This document shows, piece after piece, positions 1 through 8,464 of a DNA stretch of 64,000 nucleotides. The notes beneath the pieces are model-generated. The model saw only the letters and a program-made list of their open reading frames with translations, had not been told where the DNA came from and did no database searches. Within the stretch, counting starts at the first letter, position 1, and each line of letters opens with the position of its first letter. Where the stretch lies: positions 372,001 through 436,000 of the forward strand of contig JAIOQX010000003.1 of assembly GCA_021108415.1 (NCBI GenBank). The letters are read 5' to 3'. This DNA comes from Acholeplasmataceae bacterium. Its GTDB lineage: Bacteria; Bacillota_I; Bacilli_A; Acholeplasmatales; Acholeplasmataceae. The position numbers and the translations under genes are program-made.

Positions 1-180
1 AATGTTTATGTCGAATAAATACCATTATCTTCCTAAGAAAAGACAGTTTTAACTAGTGACTTTCATAAGAACATACAGTTCTATATGGACAGCCAGGACA
101 TATTAAAACATATAGATAAATAATTGTTATTAAAAGTATTAAAAACATCACAACAAAGAACTAATCTCAACATCTTAAAA
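1..180. other. Left-edge region without a supportable gene
   Basis: No complete gene is visible. All frames are broken by stops. One short open stretch on the + strand (about 37-123) ends in TAA at 121-123 and could be the tail of a decayed or truncated gene, but it has no start, no ribosome binding site and no recognisable motif. The strong hairpin at 187-228 that follows would also serve as terminator for any + strand gene ending here. Confidence 0.4.
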
Positions 181-186
181 AATTAT

Positions 187-228
187 AAAAGACTTCATTT
201 CAATAATTTAATTGAAATGAAGTCTTTT
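187..228. terminator. Bidirectional terminator
   Basis: A perfect 18-bp inverted repeat (arms 187-204 and 211-228, loop AATTTA) starts with AAAA and ends with TTTT, so it can form a U-tailed hairpin on both strands. It lies 58 bp beyond the stop of the reverse-strand MFS gene and most likely ends that transcript. Confidence 0.8.
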
Positions 229-285
229 ATATATTTAATATTAAATGAATATAAACTATAATGATTAATTACAATTTCTATAATG

Positions 286-1554
286 TTATTTATTCAAGTC
301 TCTTTTTGGTTTATAAATGAAGAAAGATAAGACCAACGCAACTCCTGCAAACACAATATTTCCAAATATTGCTACATTATAATTATCAGTTAAATCATAT
401 GAAAGTCCAAAAGGAAGAGGTCCTAAAGCACTACCTATAACCATAAAGACAGTAGCAACACTTCTAATACTACCAAGATGTTTTCTACCAAAGTAATTAG
501 CCCACAAGACATTCATTGTAACACTTTGAATAGCTATAGCAAGACCATAAAATAGAATAAATACAATAGCAGTTACACTTCCTGAAACACCAAACATTAG
601 AAATACTAAACTTAAGATAACCATTAAAGATGTAGAACTTAAAACATATTTAATGGGTAATCCATCAATGACTGTTTTTGCAATGAATGGTATAAAAAAT
701 GCAGGAAATGCTAATAGTCCAATAATCATTGCAGATTGTGTTTCACTTACCATTCTTAAATCCATTATATTAAAGAAATGAAAGGTTAATCCCGTTGAGA
801 CCATTGCAGGTAGCATTGAGATAAATCCAGCAAACCAAAAAGGTCTTGTCTTTAATGCCTCTTTTAAAGTAAAGCTTTCTCTAATTATTTTTTCTTGAGA
901 AAGTTTTAACGCTTTTTCATCTTCATGCTTTTCATTTTCAACGGATAATCCATAATCTTCTGGTTGATTACCGACAAACAAAAATATTAAAGGTATGAAT
1001 CCAACTAGTAAGATGATACTCCAAATACGCCAAGCAGTAGGCCATCCATATTGATTGATCATCCAAAGATTAAATGAAGGTACAATGAGCATTGCGATCA
1101 GATTACCAATACCACTTAAACTGATCGCTAATGCCCTTTTCTTTTCAAACCATTGAGGTACTAATGAATTTGGAAGAAGCGTCATGGAACCTTGTCCAAA
1201 GTATCTAAGCATAAAAAATCCAAAAGATATCATTAATATACTTGAAACAAAACTATTATAAAATGTTGTGACTGCTAAAAGCAGTCCAACAATAATCATC
1301 ATCTTTCGTTGACCATATTTATCAATCGCTCTACCCATGAAGATTAATAACAGTCCACTAATCACAGTTGCAACACTATATGCAGTAGACATAAGCGTTG
1401 ATGAATAGACAAAATCTTTTTGATAAGCGTTGATAAATACACTGATAGAATAAGTTTGTCCTGGTGCACTCATGAAATGTGCAAGACTGCTGATTAAAAC
1501 AATCACCCAACCATAATAAAAGTATTTATTTATTTTTAATATTAATTTTTTCAT
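286..1554 (-). CDS. MFS transporter (oxalate/formate or monocarboxylate porter-like)
   Basis: This 422-aa protein is a polytopic membrane carrier with about 12 hydrophobic segments. The N-terminus has the YYGWVIV pattern often seen in OFA/monocarboxylate-type MFS proteins, and a loop sequence GRAIDKYGQRK at about residues 74-84 matches the MFS loop 2-3 signature (G-x3-D-x2-G-x-R). A charged central loop (about 205-230) separates the two halves. The start ATG (1554-1552) follows AAGGGG on the reverse strand. It stands alone, divergent from glmS, with its own promoter and terminator. The substrate cannot be read from sequence; a small organic anion is the family-based guess. Confidence 0.8.
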   Translation of the reverse strand: MKKLILKINKYFYYGWVIVLISSLAHFMSAPGQTYSISVFINAYQKDFVYSSTLMSTAYSVATVISGLLLIFMGRAIDKYGQRKMMIIVGLLLAVTTFYNSFVSSILMISFGFFMLRYFGQGSMTLLPNSLVPQWFEKKRALAISLSGIGNLIAMLIVPSFNLWMINQYGWPTAWRIWSIILLVGFIPLIFLFVGNQPEDYGLSVENEKHEDEKALKLSQEKIIRESFTLKEALKTRPFWFAGFISMLPAMVSTGLTFHFFNIMDLRMVSETQSAMIIGLLAFPAFFIPFIAKTVIDGLPIKYVLSSTSLMVILSLVFLMFGVSGSVTAIVFILFYGLAIAIQSVTMNVLWANYFGRKHLGSIRSVATVFMVIGSALGPLPFGLSYDLTDNYNVAIFGNIVFAGVALVLSFFIYKPKRDLNK

Positions 1555-1578
1555 AAAATCCCCTTTATAACCTTTTTG

Positions 1579-1607
1579 ATTATAGCATATACAAAGATGA
1601 TTAACAA
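1579..1607 (-). promoter_or_regulatory. Promoter of the MFS gene
   Basis: Reverse strand: TTGTTA (1607-1602), 17-bp spacer, TATAAT (1584-1579), preceded by TG to give an extended -10 (TGCTATAAT). It lies about 25 bp upstream of the start codon. Confidence 0.6.
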
Positions 1608-1772
1608 TTTATATAGAAGAAATATTTGATTTATGTGTCGGAGAATATAAGCTATAAATGATTTCAATAAGGTTAACGTTTTATGCATGAGCAATTATTT
1701 GTTAATAAAGATAGGGATATTATATAAAATATCAAAATAATGTTTTTTAAAATAGATTCAAATAATAGGTAA

Positions 1773-1838
1773 TTGTTTAATATTAAGCAAATATATAGTA
1801 TAATAGAAATAACTTATTAAATGTATATTCAGGAGGGG
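1773..1838 (+). promoter_or_regulatory. Promoter and RBS of glmS
   Basis: TATAAT at 1799-1804 with a weak -35 candidate (TTGTTT 1773-1778, 20-bp spacer) and a strong AGGAGGGG ribosome binding site at 1831-1838, 5 nt before ATG 1844. The implied 5' leader is only about 35 nt, too short to hold a glmS ribozyme. The rest of 1555-1843 shows nothing else I can name. Confidence 0.55.
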
Positions 1839-1843
1839 TTATC

Positions 1844-3628
1844 ATGTGTGGAATCGTAGGATTTATTGGACATAAAAAAGATGCTAAAGAAGTAGTCCTA
1901 TCAGGACTAACTAAACTCGAATACCGCGGATATGATTCTGCGGGTATTTCTTTATTTAATTCCAAATTTAGAACCTTTGATATCTATAAAGATTTTGGAC
2001 GTGTCCAAAAGCTTATAGATTTAACAAAAAACACCTTAAAATCAAACATAGGTATTGGCCACACACGTTGGGCAACTCATGGCAAAGTCACTAAAGATAA
2101 CGCTCATCCACATTATTCACAATCCAAAAGATTTATCATCGTCCATAATGGTGTCATTGAAAATAATGAAGAACTAAAATCACAATATCTACCTGATTCC
2201 TTTTTCTATTCAGAAACAGATACTGAAGTCATCGCACAACTTATAGAAACATTTGCTAAGCAACTTAATGTAGAAAATGCTATTCTTACTACATTAAAAC
2301 TTTTAGAAGGCTCTTATGCCCTTTTAGTGATTGATACACAATCACCAGAAACGATATATGCAGCTAAAAATAAATCACCATTGGTTCTGGGTAAGGGTGA
2401 TGATGGTATTACCATTGCATCAGATCTTATGGCTCTCATAGGATATGCTGATAAATATATAGCACTAGCTGATCATACATTTGTTGTTGCAGAAGCAGAT
2501 CAAGTAAAACTTTATGATTTAAATCATGATCTTCAACCTATTTCTTATTTAGAGATAGATTTAGATGAAACATCGACTGATATGGGAGAATATCAGCATT
2601 ATATGTTAAAAGAAATATACGAACAACCATCGGTTGTGCGTAGAATTGTTCAAAATTACTTTAATCATGATGAAATCAATATATCCGATGAAGTTTTAAA
2701 TGATATTAAAAAATCTGATAGAATTTATATACTTGCTGCTGGTACATCCATGCATGCAGGATATATAGGTAAGTATTTATTTGAAGAACTTACGCATATT
2801 CCTACAGAAGTTCATATTGCATCAGAATTTGCATATCATACACCTTTGTTGACTGAAAAACCATTTTTCTTAATGATTTCTCAATCCGGGGAAACTGCAG
2901 ATTTAAGAGCATGTCTTTTGAAAACTCAAAAACTAAACTATAAAACTTTGACTATAACAAATGTAAAGACATCTACACTTGCTCGTGAATCTAATTATTA
3001 TCTAGAATTATTTGCAGGTCCCGAAATAGCAGTTGCATCTACAAAAGCATATGTTGCACAAGTAGCTGTCTTATCAGTTTTATGTAACGCCATATCAAAT
3101 CAAAAATTAAACTTAGTAAAAGAACTTACACAAGTGGCTCTATCAATCGAAGATTTTCTATCAACTCAAGATGTATCATCATTAGTTCATGCGAAAATAA
3201 CAAAGAGAAATTGTTTTTATATCGGCAGAACTCTAGATTACTACACATCATTAGAAGCGGCATTAAAATTAAAAGAGATATCTTATATTCAAACAGAAGG
3301 ATTTGCAGCTGGCGAATTAAAGCATGGTACCATTGCTTTAATTGAAGAAGGTACTCCAGTTATTGCACTTATCTCAAATCAAGAGATATCAAAAAACACA
3401 AGATCTAATTTAAATGAAGTTATATCCCGTGGTGCAACCACGATGATTATATCACTATCAAATACATCTCAGGAGAATGATGATATCATCTTAAAAGATG
3501 TGCATCCACTCTTAACGCCTATGGTTATGGTTGTGCCAACACAACTAATCGCATATTACGCTGCATTAGAGCGTGGACACGATATAGATAAACCTAGAAA
3601 CTTAGCTAAAAGCGTAACAGTAGAATAA
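1844..3628 (+). CDS. glmS: Glutamine-fructose-6-phosphate aminotransferase (isomerizing)
   Basis: Makes glucosamine-6-phosphate from fructose-6-phosphate and glutamine, the entry step to UDP-GlcNAc. The 594-aa length is normal (about 600). The protein starts MCGIVGFIG, leaving the N-terminal nucleophilic Cys after Met removal; residues 1 to about 220 form the glutamine amidotransferase domain with the GHTRWATHG motif. Two SIS sugar-isomerase domains follow (about 275-405 and 445-580), and the C-terminal PRNLAKSVTVE is the conserved family tail. It is followed after 10 nt by glmM and then glmU, so the three pathway genes form one operon. All key residues appear intact. Confidence 0.97.
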   Translation: MCGIVGFIGHKKDAKEVVLSGLTKLEYRGYDSAGISLFNSKFRTFDIYKDFGRVQKLIDLTKNTLKSNIGIGHTRWATHGKVTKDNAHPHYSQSKRFIIVHNGVIENNEELKSQYLPDSFFYSETDTEVIAQLIETFAKQLNVENAILTTLKLLEGSYALLVIDTQSPETIYAAKNKSPLVLGKGDDGITIASDLMALIGYADKYIALADHTFVVAEADQVKLYDLNHDLQPISYLEIDLDETSTDMGEYQHYMLKEIYEQPSVVRRIVQNYFNHDEINISDEVLNDIKKSDRIYILAAGTSMHAGYIGKYLFEELTHIPTEVHIASEFAYHTPLLTEKPFFLMISQSGETADLRACLLKTQKLNYKTLTITNVKTSTLARESNYYLELFAGPEIAVASTKAYVAQVAVLSVLCNAISNQKLNLVKELTQVALSIEDFLSTQDVSSLVHAKITKRNCFYIGRTLDYYTSLEAALKLKEISYIQTEGFAAGELKHGTIALIEEGTPVIALISNQEISKNTRSNLNEVISRGATTMIISLSNTSQENDDIILKDVHPLLTPMVMVVPTQLIAYYAALERGHDIDKPRNLAKSVTVE

Positions 3629-3638
3629 TGGAGGATAT

Positions 3639-4949
3639 ATGGGAAAATATTTTGGAACAGATGGTATAAGAGGAAAAGCATTTGAAATGTTAGATGCTAA
3701 ACTTGCTTATAAACTTGGACAAGGTTTAAAACAAGCAATAAATATCAAAGAAGTCATTATCGGATATGATACAAGACAATCATCGCCAATGCTAGCACAT
3801 ATGCTTGCAGCAGGTGCACTATCTGAAGGACTTAATGTTTCTTTTGCTGGTGTATGCTCGACACCAATGGTGGCATATTACTCAAAAGAAAAATCAATCA
3901 TTGGTGTGATGGTTACTGCATCTCATAATCCATATACAGATAATGGAATTAAAGTCTTTAACAAAGGTTTTAAAACAACTGAGGATGAAGAGGCAATCAT
4001 TGAATCGTTTATCGATCAACCTAGATTAGAAATTAAACCATTTGGTGATTTTAAATTAGCTTCAGATTTTGAATCAACATATTTAAAACTATATGATCAA
4101 TTTAAAATAGGACAAACTAACTTGAAAGTTGCATATGATTCTGCAAATGGTGCTAATTATCAAATAGCTAATCATCTTTTTAATAAATATGTACCTAATG
4201 CTATTCAAATAGGAAATAATCCTGATGGATTAAACATCAATAAAGGTTGTGGATCAACATATATGGATCATATTTTCCAATATGTTAAAGAAAACAATCT
4301 TGACATCGGATTTAGCTTTGATGGGGATGGAGATCGATTACTTGTATGTGATCAAGATAAAATTTATGATGGTGATGAAATCATCTATATCATTTCATCA
4401 TATCTTAAAAAACATCAACTTCTTAAACATAATCATGTAGTCTTAACAAAAATGAGTAATCCTGGTATACTTAAAGCACTTAAACAAAATGATATAGATG
4501 TATCTTTAACAGATGTTGGTGATAAATATGTATCTCTAGAATTGACCACAAATGATTATATCATTGGTGGAGAAAACTCAGGACATATTATCATGAGACA
4601 TTTACTTCATACAGGTGATGGTCTGTTAGTTGCAATCTATCTTTTATCTATTATGGCAGAAGAAAAGAAAACATTGGCAGAACTAACGGCTGATCTGAAA
4701 CTTTATCCTTATCTTTTAGTAAATATTAAAGATGTCGATAAATCAATTTTAAAAACTGATGAAATGAAATTGTTTTTAAAAGAAATTAAAGATTCGCTAG
4801 GATCTGATAGTCTACTTTTAGTTAGACCATCTGGAACAGAAAATCTAATTAGAGTGACAGTTTCACATAAAAGTGATGAAATGATGAATCAAACCATCAA
4901 TCAAATCGTAAATAAAATAAAAAATATAGGAGTTGATAATCATGGGTAA
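3639..4949 (+). CDS. glmM: Phosphoglucosamine mutase
   Basis: Converts glucosamine-6-P to glucosamine-1-P. The 436-aa protein has the family N-terminus MGKYFGTDGIRG, the phosphoserine loop TASHNP with Ser95, the metal loop DGDGDR at 228-233, the sugar-binding GGENSGH and the C-terminal phosphate-binding RPSGTEN. The RGxAN-type N-terminus and the operon position between glmS and glmU separate it from the phosphohexomutase at 55870. A GGAGG precedes ATG 3639. Its last 8 nt overlap the start of glmU (ATGGGTAA), suggesting translational coupling. Confidence 0.96.
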   Translation: MGKYFGTDGIRGKAFEMLDAKLAYKLGQGLKQAINIKEVIIGYDTRQSSPMLAHMLAAGALSEGLNVSFAGVCSTPMVAYYSKEKSIIGVMVTASHNPYTDNGIKVFNKGFKTTEDEEAIIESFIDQPRLEIKPFGDFKLASDFESTYLKLYDQFKIGQTNLKVAYDSANGANYQIANHLFNKYVPNAIQIGNNPDGLNINKGCGSTYMDHIFQYVKENNLDIGFSFDGDGDRLLVCDQDKIYDGDEIIYIISSYLKKHQLLKHNHVVLTKMSNPGILKALKQNDIDVSLTDVGDKYVSLELTTNDYIIGGENSGHIIMRHLLHTGDGLLVAIYLLSIMAEEKKTLAELTADLKLYPYLLVNIKDVDKSILKTDEMKLFLKEIKDSLGSDSLLLVRPSGTENLIRVTVSHKSDEMMNQTINQIVNKIKNIGVDNHG

Positions 4950-6324
4950 GACATATGGATTAGTACTTGCAGCTGGAAAAGGAACAAGAATGAAAACTGA
5001 TATGCCAAAATGTGCATATCCAATTCTAAAAAAACCAATGATAGAATATATTGTTGAAAAACTTGAGAAGACTGCAATTGATGAAACAGTTGTTGTTGTC
5101 GGTCATAAAAAAGAAGTTTTAATGAATATTTTAGGTGATCGTGTGCACTATGCAGAACAAATAGAACAATTAGGTACAGGTCATGCAGCTTTATCTGCTG
5201 AAAGTATACTAGCAGATAAAGAAGGCGTTACTTTTATATTACCTGGTGATATGCCTTTAATGAATATCAAATTAACTGATAAACTTTTAAAAGCTCATGA
5301 AGAAATGGGTAATGATTTAACAGTTGTCTCTATGGTTTTTGATAATCCTAAGACTTATGGACGCATTGTTCGTGATAAATATGGATCAATTGCTGCCATT
5401 ATTGAAGATAGAGATTGTTCAGATGAACAAAAGAAGATTCAAGAAGTTAACTCTGGTGTTTATGTCATTGATAATAAAGCATTATTTAAAGTGTTAAAAA
5501 GTATTCAAAAAAACGAGCGTAAAGGTGAATACTATTTAACAGATATCGTTGCTTTAATGAAACATGATTATAAATTAGGATCATTTGTAGTAAGAGATGC
5601 ATATCAGATGATGGGTGTTAATGATTTATATTCAGTAAGTATCGCAGAGCGATATTTACGTGATGAAATCAATAAAAATCATATGTTAAATGGTGTTGAA
5701 ATGGTTTCACCTAATACGATAACCATTGGACATAACGTTATTATTGAACCAAGAGTAACGATTTATCCAAATACAACCATCACAGGCATGTCAACCATTA
5801 GGGAAGGTGCAATCATTGGACCTAATACAGAAATCCATAATGGAAACATTGATGAATATACTGAAGTTAAGCATTCTCTAATCTATGATTCAACTGTTGG
5901 TGCGCATACAACAGTAGGACCATTTGCACATTTAAGAAATCATGCAAATATTGGAGATCATAATAGAGTTGGAAACTTTGTAGAAGTTAAGAACTCTTCA
6001 ACTGGATCTGGTACAAAAGCTGCTCACCTATCTTATATAGGAGATGCAGAAGTAGGTTCAAGAGTTAATTTTGGTTGTGGATCTATTACTGTAAACTATG
6101 ATGGTGTAAACAAACATAAAACAACCATTGGTGATGACGTCTTTATTGGATGTAACGTTAATATGGTTGCGCCACTTAAGATTGAAGATGAAGTCTTTAT
6201 AGCTGCAGGATCTACTGTGACTGAAGATGTACCTAAAGGATCTTTATCAATTGCTAGAAATCATCAAGTCAATAAAGCAGATTATTATAGAAATTTAATT
6301 AAACCTAAACCAAAACCAGAATAA
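4942..6324 (+). CDS. glmU: Bifunctional N-acetylglucosamine-1-phosphate uridyltransferase / glucosamine-1-phosphate acetyltransferase
   Basis: Carries out the last two steps to UDP-GlcNAc. The 460-aa protein has an N-terminal pyrophosphorylase domain with LAAGKGTRM (9-17), and a C-terminal left-handed beta-helix of hexapeptide repeats from about 250 with the acetyltransferase region VGNFVEVKN and the catalytic-type His362 in HLSYIGD. An upstream in-frame TTG at 4933 is rejected as start because it abuts the AGGAG at 4928-4932; ATG 4942 has 9-nt spacing. With glmS and glmM this completes UDP-GlcNAc synthesis in one operon. In an organism without peptidoglycan the product must go to another amino-sugar glycan. 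Confidence 0.96.
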   Translation: MGKTYGLVLAAGKGTRMKTDMPKCAYPILKKPMIEYIVEKLEKTAIDETVVVVGHKKEVLMNILGDRVHYAEQIEQLGTGHAALSAESILADKEGVTFILPGDMPLMNIKLTDKLLKAHEEMGNDLTVVSMVFDNPKTYGRIVRDKYGSIAAIIEDRDCSDEQKKIQEVNSGVYVIDNKALFKVLKSIQKNERKGEYYLTDIVALMKHDYKLGSFVVRDAYQMMGVNDLYSVSIAERYLRDEINKNHMLNGVEMVSPNTITIGHNVIIEPRVTIYPNTTITGMSTIREGAIIGPNTEIHNGNIDEYTEVKHSLIYDSTVGAHTTVGPFAHLRNHANIGDHNRVGNFVEVKNSSTGSGTKAAHLSYIGDAEVGSRVNFGCGSITVNYDGVNKHKTTIGDDVFIGCNVNMVAPLKIEDEVFIAAGSTVTEDVPKGSLSIARNHQVNKADYYRNLIKPKPKPE

Positions 6325-6334
6325 TAAAAGATAA

Positions 6335-6385
6335 AAAAGTGCAGTTGAGGTTACCTCAGCTGCACTTTTATCAATTTTTAGATTT
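6335..6385 (+). terminator. Terminator after glmSMU
   Basis: A 16-bp stem (6335-6350 / 6354-6369, one G-T pair, loop TTA) followed by a T-rich tract. It closes the glmS-glmM-glmU operon 11 nt after the glmU stop. Confidence 0.85.
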
Positions 6386-6403
6386 AATAATTATCATTAT
6401 TAT

Positions 6404-6423
6404 ATGTTTAAACATGATATAAT
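6404..6423 (+). promoter_or_regulatory. Promoter with palindrome upstream of the degenerate signalling gene
   Basis: Extended -10 TGATATAAT at 6415-6423, preceded by and overlapping a perfect 12-bp palindrome ATGTTTAAACAT (6404-6415). The palindrome sits in the spacer next to the -10, where a bound repressor would block RNA polymerase. No clear -35 is seen. GAGGAG at 6469-6474 serves ATG 6479. Confidence 0.5.
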
Positions 6424-6478
6424 TAAGGATATATACACTAAGTTAACCATATATATATAGTTAGAAAAGAGGAGTTAT

Positions 6479-8464
6479 ATGAATTATCAGATTATACCTA
6501 TTCTATTAGAAGAAAAAGTGAAAAGATATGCATATCTCATTCATAACGATAACAAATCTATATTAATTGATCCGGGTTCAAAACATCATATACCTATGCT
6601 TCTTGAAACTTTGAAGAAACATCTAAGTATATCAGATATCGCATATATTATTTTACAATCTAACGATTACTTAAATCTATCATCATTAGATGATTTAAAT
6701 AAAGCTGGATTTAATGGTCAAGTGGTTGCGAATGAGACTGGAATCGCATATTTAAATGATATGTTGGATAATGATATTTTATCTATTTCATCACTAGGCT
6801 ATCAATTAAAAGTATCAGATAAATTAACTCTAGATTTTATACCTATTCCTTTTTTGCCCTTCCCTGAATGTTTCATGACAATATTTAAAGAAGAAGGCAT
6901 TTTGTTTTCTGCGCATCTTTTTTCTCAAAGTGATAGCCATGATGAAACTTTAGAAAAAACAATCCTATCAATAAATCATTTCCATGAAATGATTTTACCT
7001 AGCGTTGAGTTTGTTAGACAATCCATTAAGAAATTAAAAAAATATAATCTTATTTTAATTTATCCTCGACTCGGATCTGTTTTACAAAGAATAATGATTC
7101 CAGATATATATGCAAAAGTTTTAGCGTATGATTTTTATAATTCAAATCAAGTGATTGAATATAAGAACAATAAAAATGTATCATATAATTATGAGACCAT
7201 TATCAATCATATGTTAAAACGCTTAGAGTCTAAATATCATCGATCAGATATTTTGGATGTCTTTAAGGATTCAGAGATTCATTTAGAATTATATCCTCAT
7301 ATTGAAATAGAGTCTACTGTTTTAAGAGAATATAAACTATGGAATGGTTTTTTTGACATCATCTATCAAAAAAAAGGTATACCTTGGCTTATAACTTTAG
7401 AGCCTATTGTAAAGAAGTATCATCATACATACAATATTAAGCTTCCAACCATTTATAAGACGAGTTTTGTAGAACAAGAATCAAAGATAGCAGACTTGAA
7501 TTTAGAGAAAACACATTTAAAAGAAAAAGTTTTAGTGTTATCATCTAAAATTAGTGAAACTACTGATAAACTACTTCGTTGTGAGATTACTGATCTCTAT
7601 AATCAAAAATTCATGATTGGTCATTTATTAAATAACTTAGATAAGTCTCTAGAAGAAAACCATGTCCGTGGTCTTATATTGGTGCATATTGATAATCTTT
7701 TAGAGATCAATAAAAAATATGGCACACATAAAGGCAATGAGACGTTAAAAAATTTAGTGCATCTTATGCAAAATATTAAAACTGAAGATACATTATTATT
7801 TAAACAAACGGGTCCAGGTATTTATGTGTATAAACATGATATTGAAGAAAAAGCGCTTATTAATTTTGCTTTAAACTTAAGTAATCAGGTAAAAAAATCA
7901 GATCTTTTTATCCAAGATATTACGATATCTATATCTATTTCAACTACAAAAGAACTCAATGATAAATATCCTTTAGATGAAAGAGTAAATCAATTTATTG
8001 AATTATCACAGATGAGACTAGAGCGAGCTAAGCTCAAAGGCAAAGCTCAAATATTAGATAAAACAAGAGATGAAGATGCATATATAGAAGGCATAATTCT
8101 TTTAGTTGATGAAGATGAAACATATCAAAATCTTATGGTCAGGATTTTTGATCGAATCCATTATAAACTTATACTTGCTAGTGATATATATGAAGCATAT
8201 GAAAAGCTTGAAAATCACAATATTGATATTATTATCTCAGAGATTAATTTAAGTAAACTTGATGGTTTTCAACTTAAACAAAAAATCAATGAATCACTAA
8301 CTTATAAAAACATCCCATTCTTTATGGTAAGCCATCTTAAAAATTTGGATGTTATTAACAGATGTAATCTACTTGATATCGATTTAATACTTCAAAAACC
8401 GATTATACCTGATGAACTAATTGGGCATATTAAAAGAAATAGAGATAAGAAGGTGAAACTCTGA
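6479..8464 (+). CDS. Regulator with degenerate metallo-beta-lactamase (ODP-like), GGDEF-like and receiver domains
   Basis: This 661-aa cytosolic protein has three signalling-type domains, each lacking its usual active residues. Residues 1 to about 210 resemble the beta-lactamase-fold domain of flavodiiron/ODP proteins (ILFSAHLFS recalls their ILFSNDAFG), but the metal-binding HxHxDH stretch reads QSNDYL (60-65). A coiled linker (about 330-370) leads to a GGDEF-like domain (about 370-530) where GGDEF is replaced by GPGIY (445-449), so no diguanylate cyclase activity is expected. The C-terminal receiver domain (about 538-655) keeps an acidic pocket (D544, E545, D546), a Thr-to-Ser (S618) and K640, but has Glu588 where the phospho-acceptor Asp should be. 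Its stop overlaps the start of the glycosyltransferase by 1 nt, so it probably controls that enzyme. Function is inferred. Confidence 0.7.
   Translation: MNYQIIPILLEEKVKRYAYLIHNDNKSILIDPGSKHHIPMLLETLKKHLSISDIAYIILQSNDYLNLSSLDDLNKAGFNGQVVANETGIAYLNDMLDNDILSISSLGYQLKVSDKLTLDFIPIPFLPFPECFMTIFKEEGILFSAHLFSQSDSHDETLEKTILSINHFHEMILPSVEFVRQSIKKLKKYNLILIYPRLGSVLQRIMIPDIYAKVLAYDFYNSNQVIEYKNNKNVSYNYETIINHMLKRLESKYHRSDILDVFKDSEIHLELYPHIEIESTVLREYKLWNGFFDIIYQKKGIPWLITLEPIVKKYHHTYNIKLPTIYKTSFVEQESKIADLNLEKTHLKEKVLVLSSKISETTDKLLRCEITDLYNQKFMIGHLLNNLDKSLEENHVRGLILVHIDNLLEINKKYGTHKGNETLKNLVHLMQNIKTEDTLLFKQTGPGIYVYKHDIEEKALINFALNLSNQVKKSDLFIQDITISISISTTKELNDKYPLDERVNQFIELSQMRLERAKLKGKAQILDKTRDEDAYIEGIILLVDEDETYQNLMVRIFDRIHYKLILASDIYEAYEKLENHNIDIIISEINLSKLDGFQLKQKINESLTYKNIPFFMVSHLKNLDVINRCNLLDIDLILQKPIIPDELIGHIKRNRDKKVKL

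Noticed and set aside
1805-1843. glmS ribozyme in the glmS leader
   Set aside because: The leader after the -10 is only about 35 nt and lacks the conserved ribozyme core; nothing similar is seen further upstream.
4933-4941. Earlier TTG start of glmU
   Set aside because: It touches the AGGAG site; ATG 4942 has proper spacing and the family N-terminus.
6479-8464. Active diguanylate cyclase or active beta-lactamase-fold hydrolase
   Set aside because: The GGDEF signature reads GPGIY and the metal-binding His/Asp are missing.
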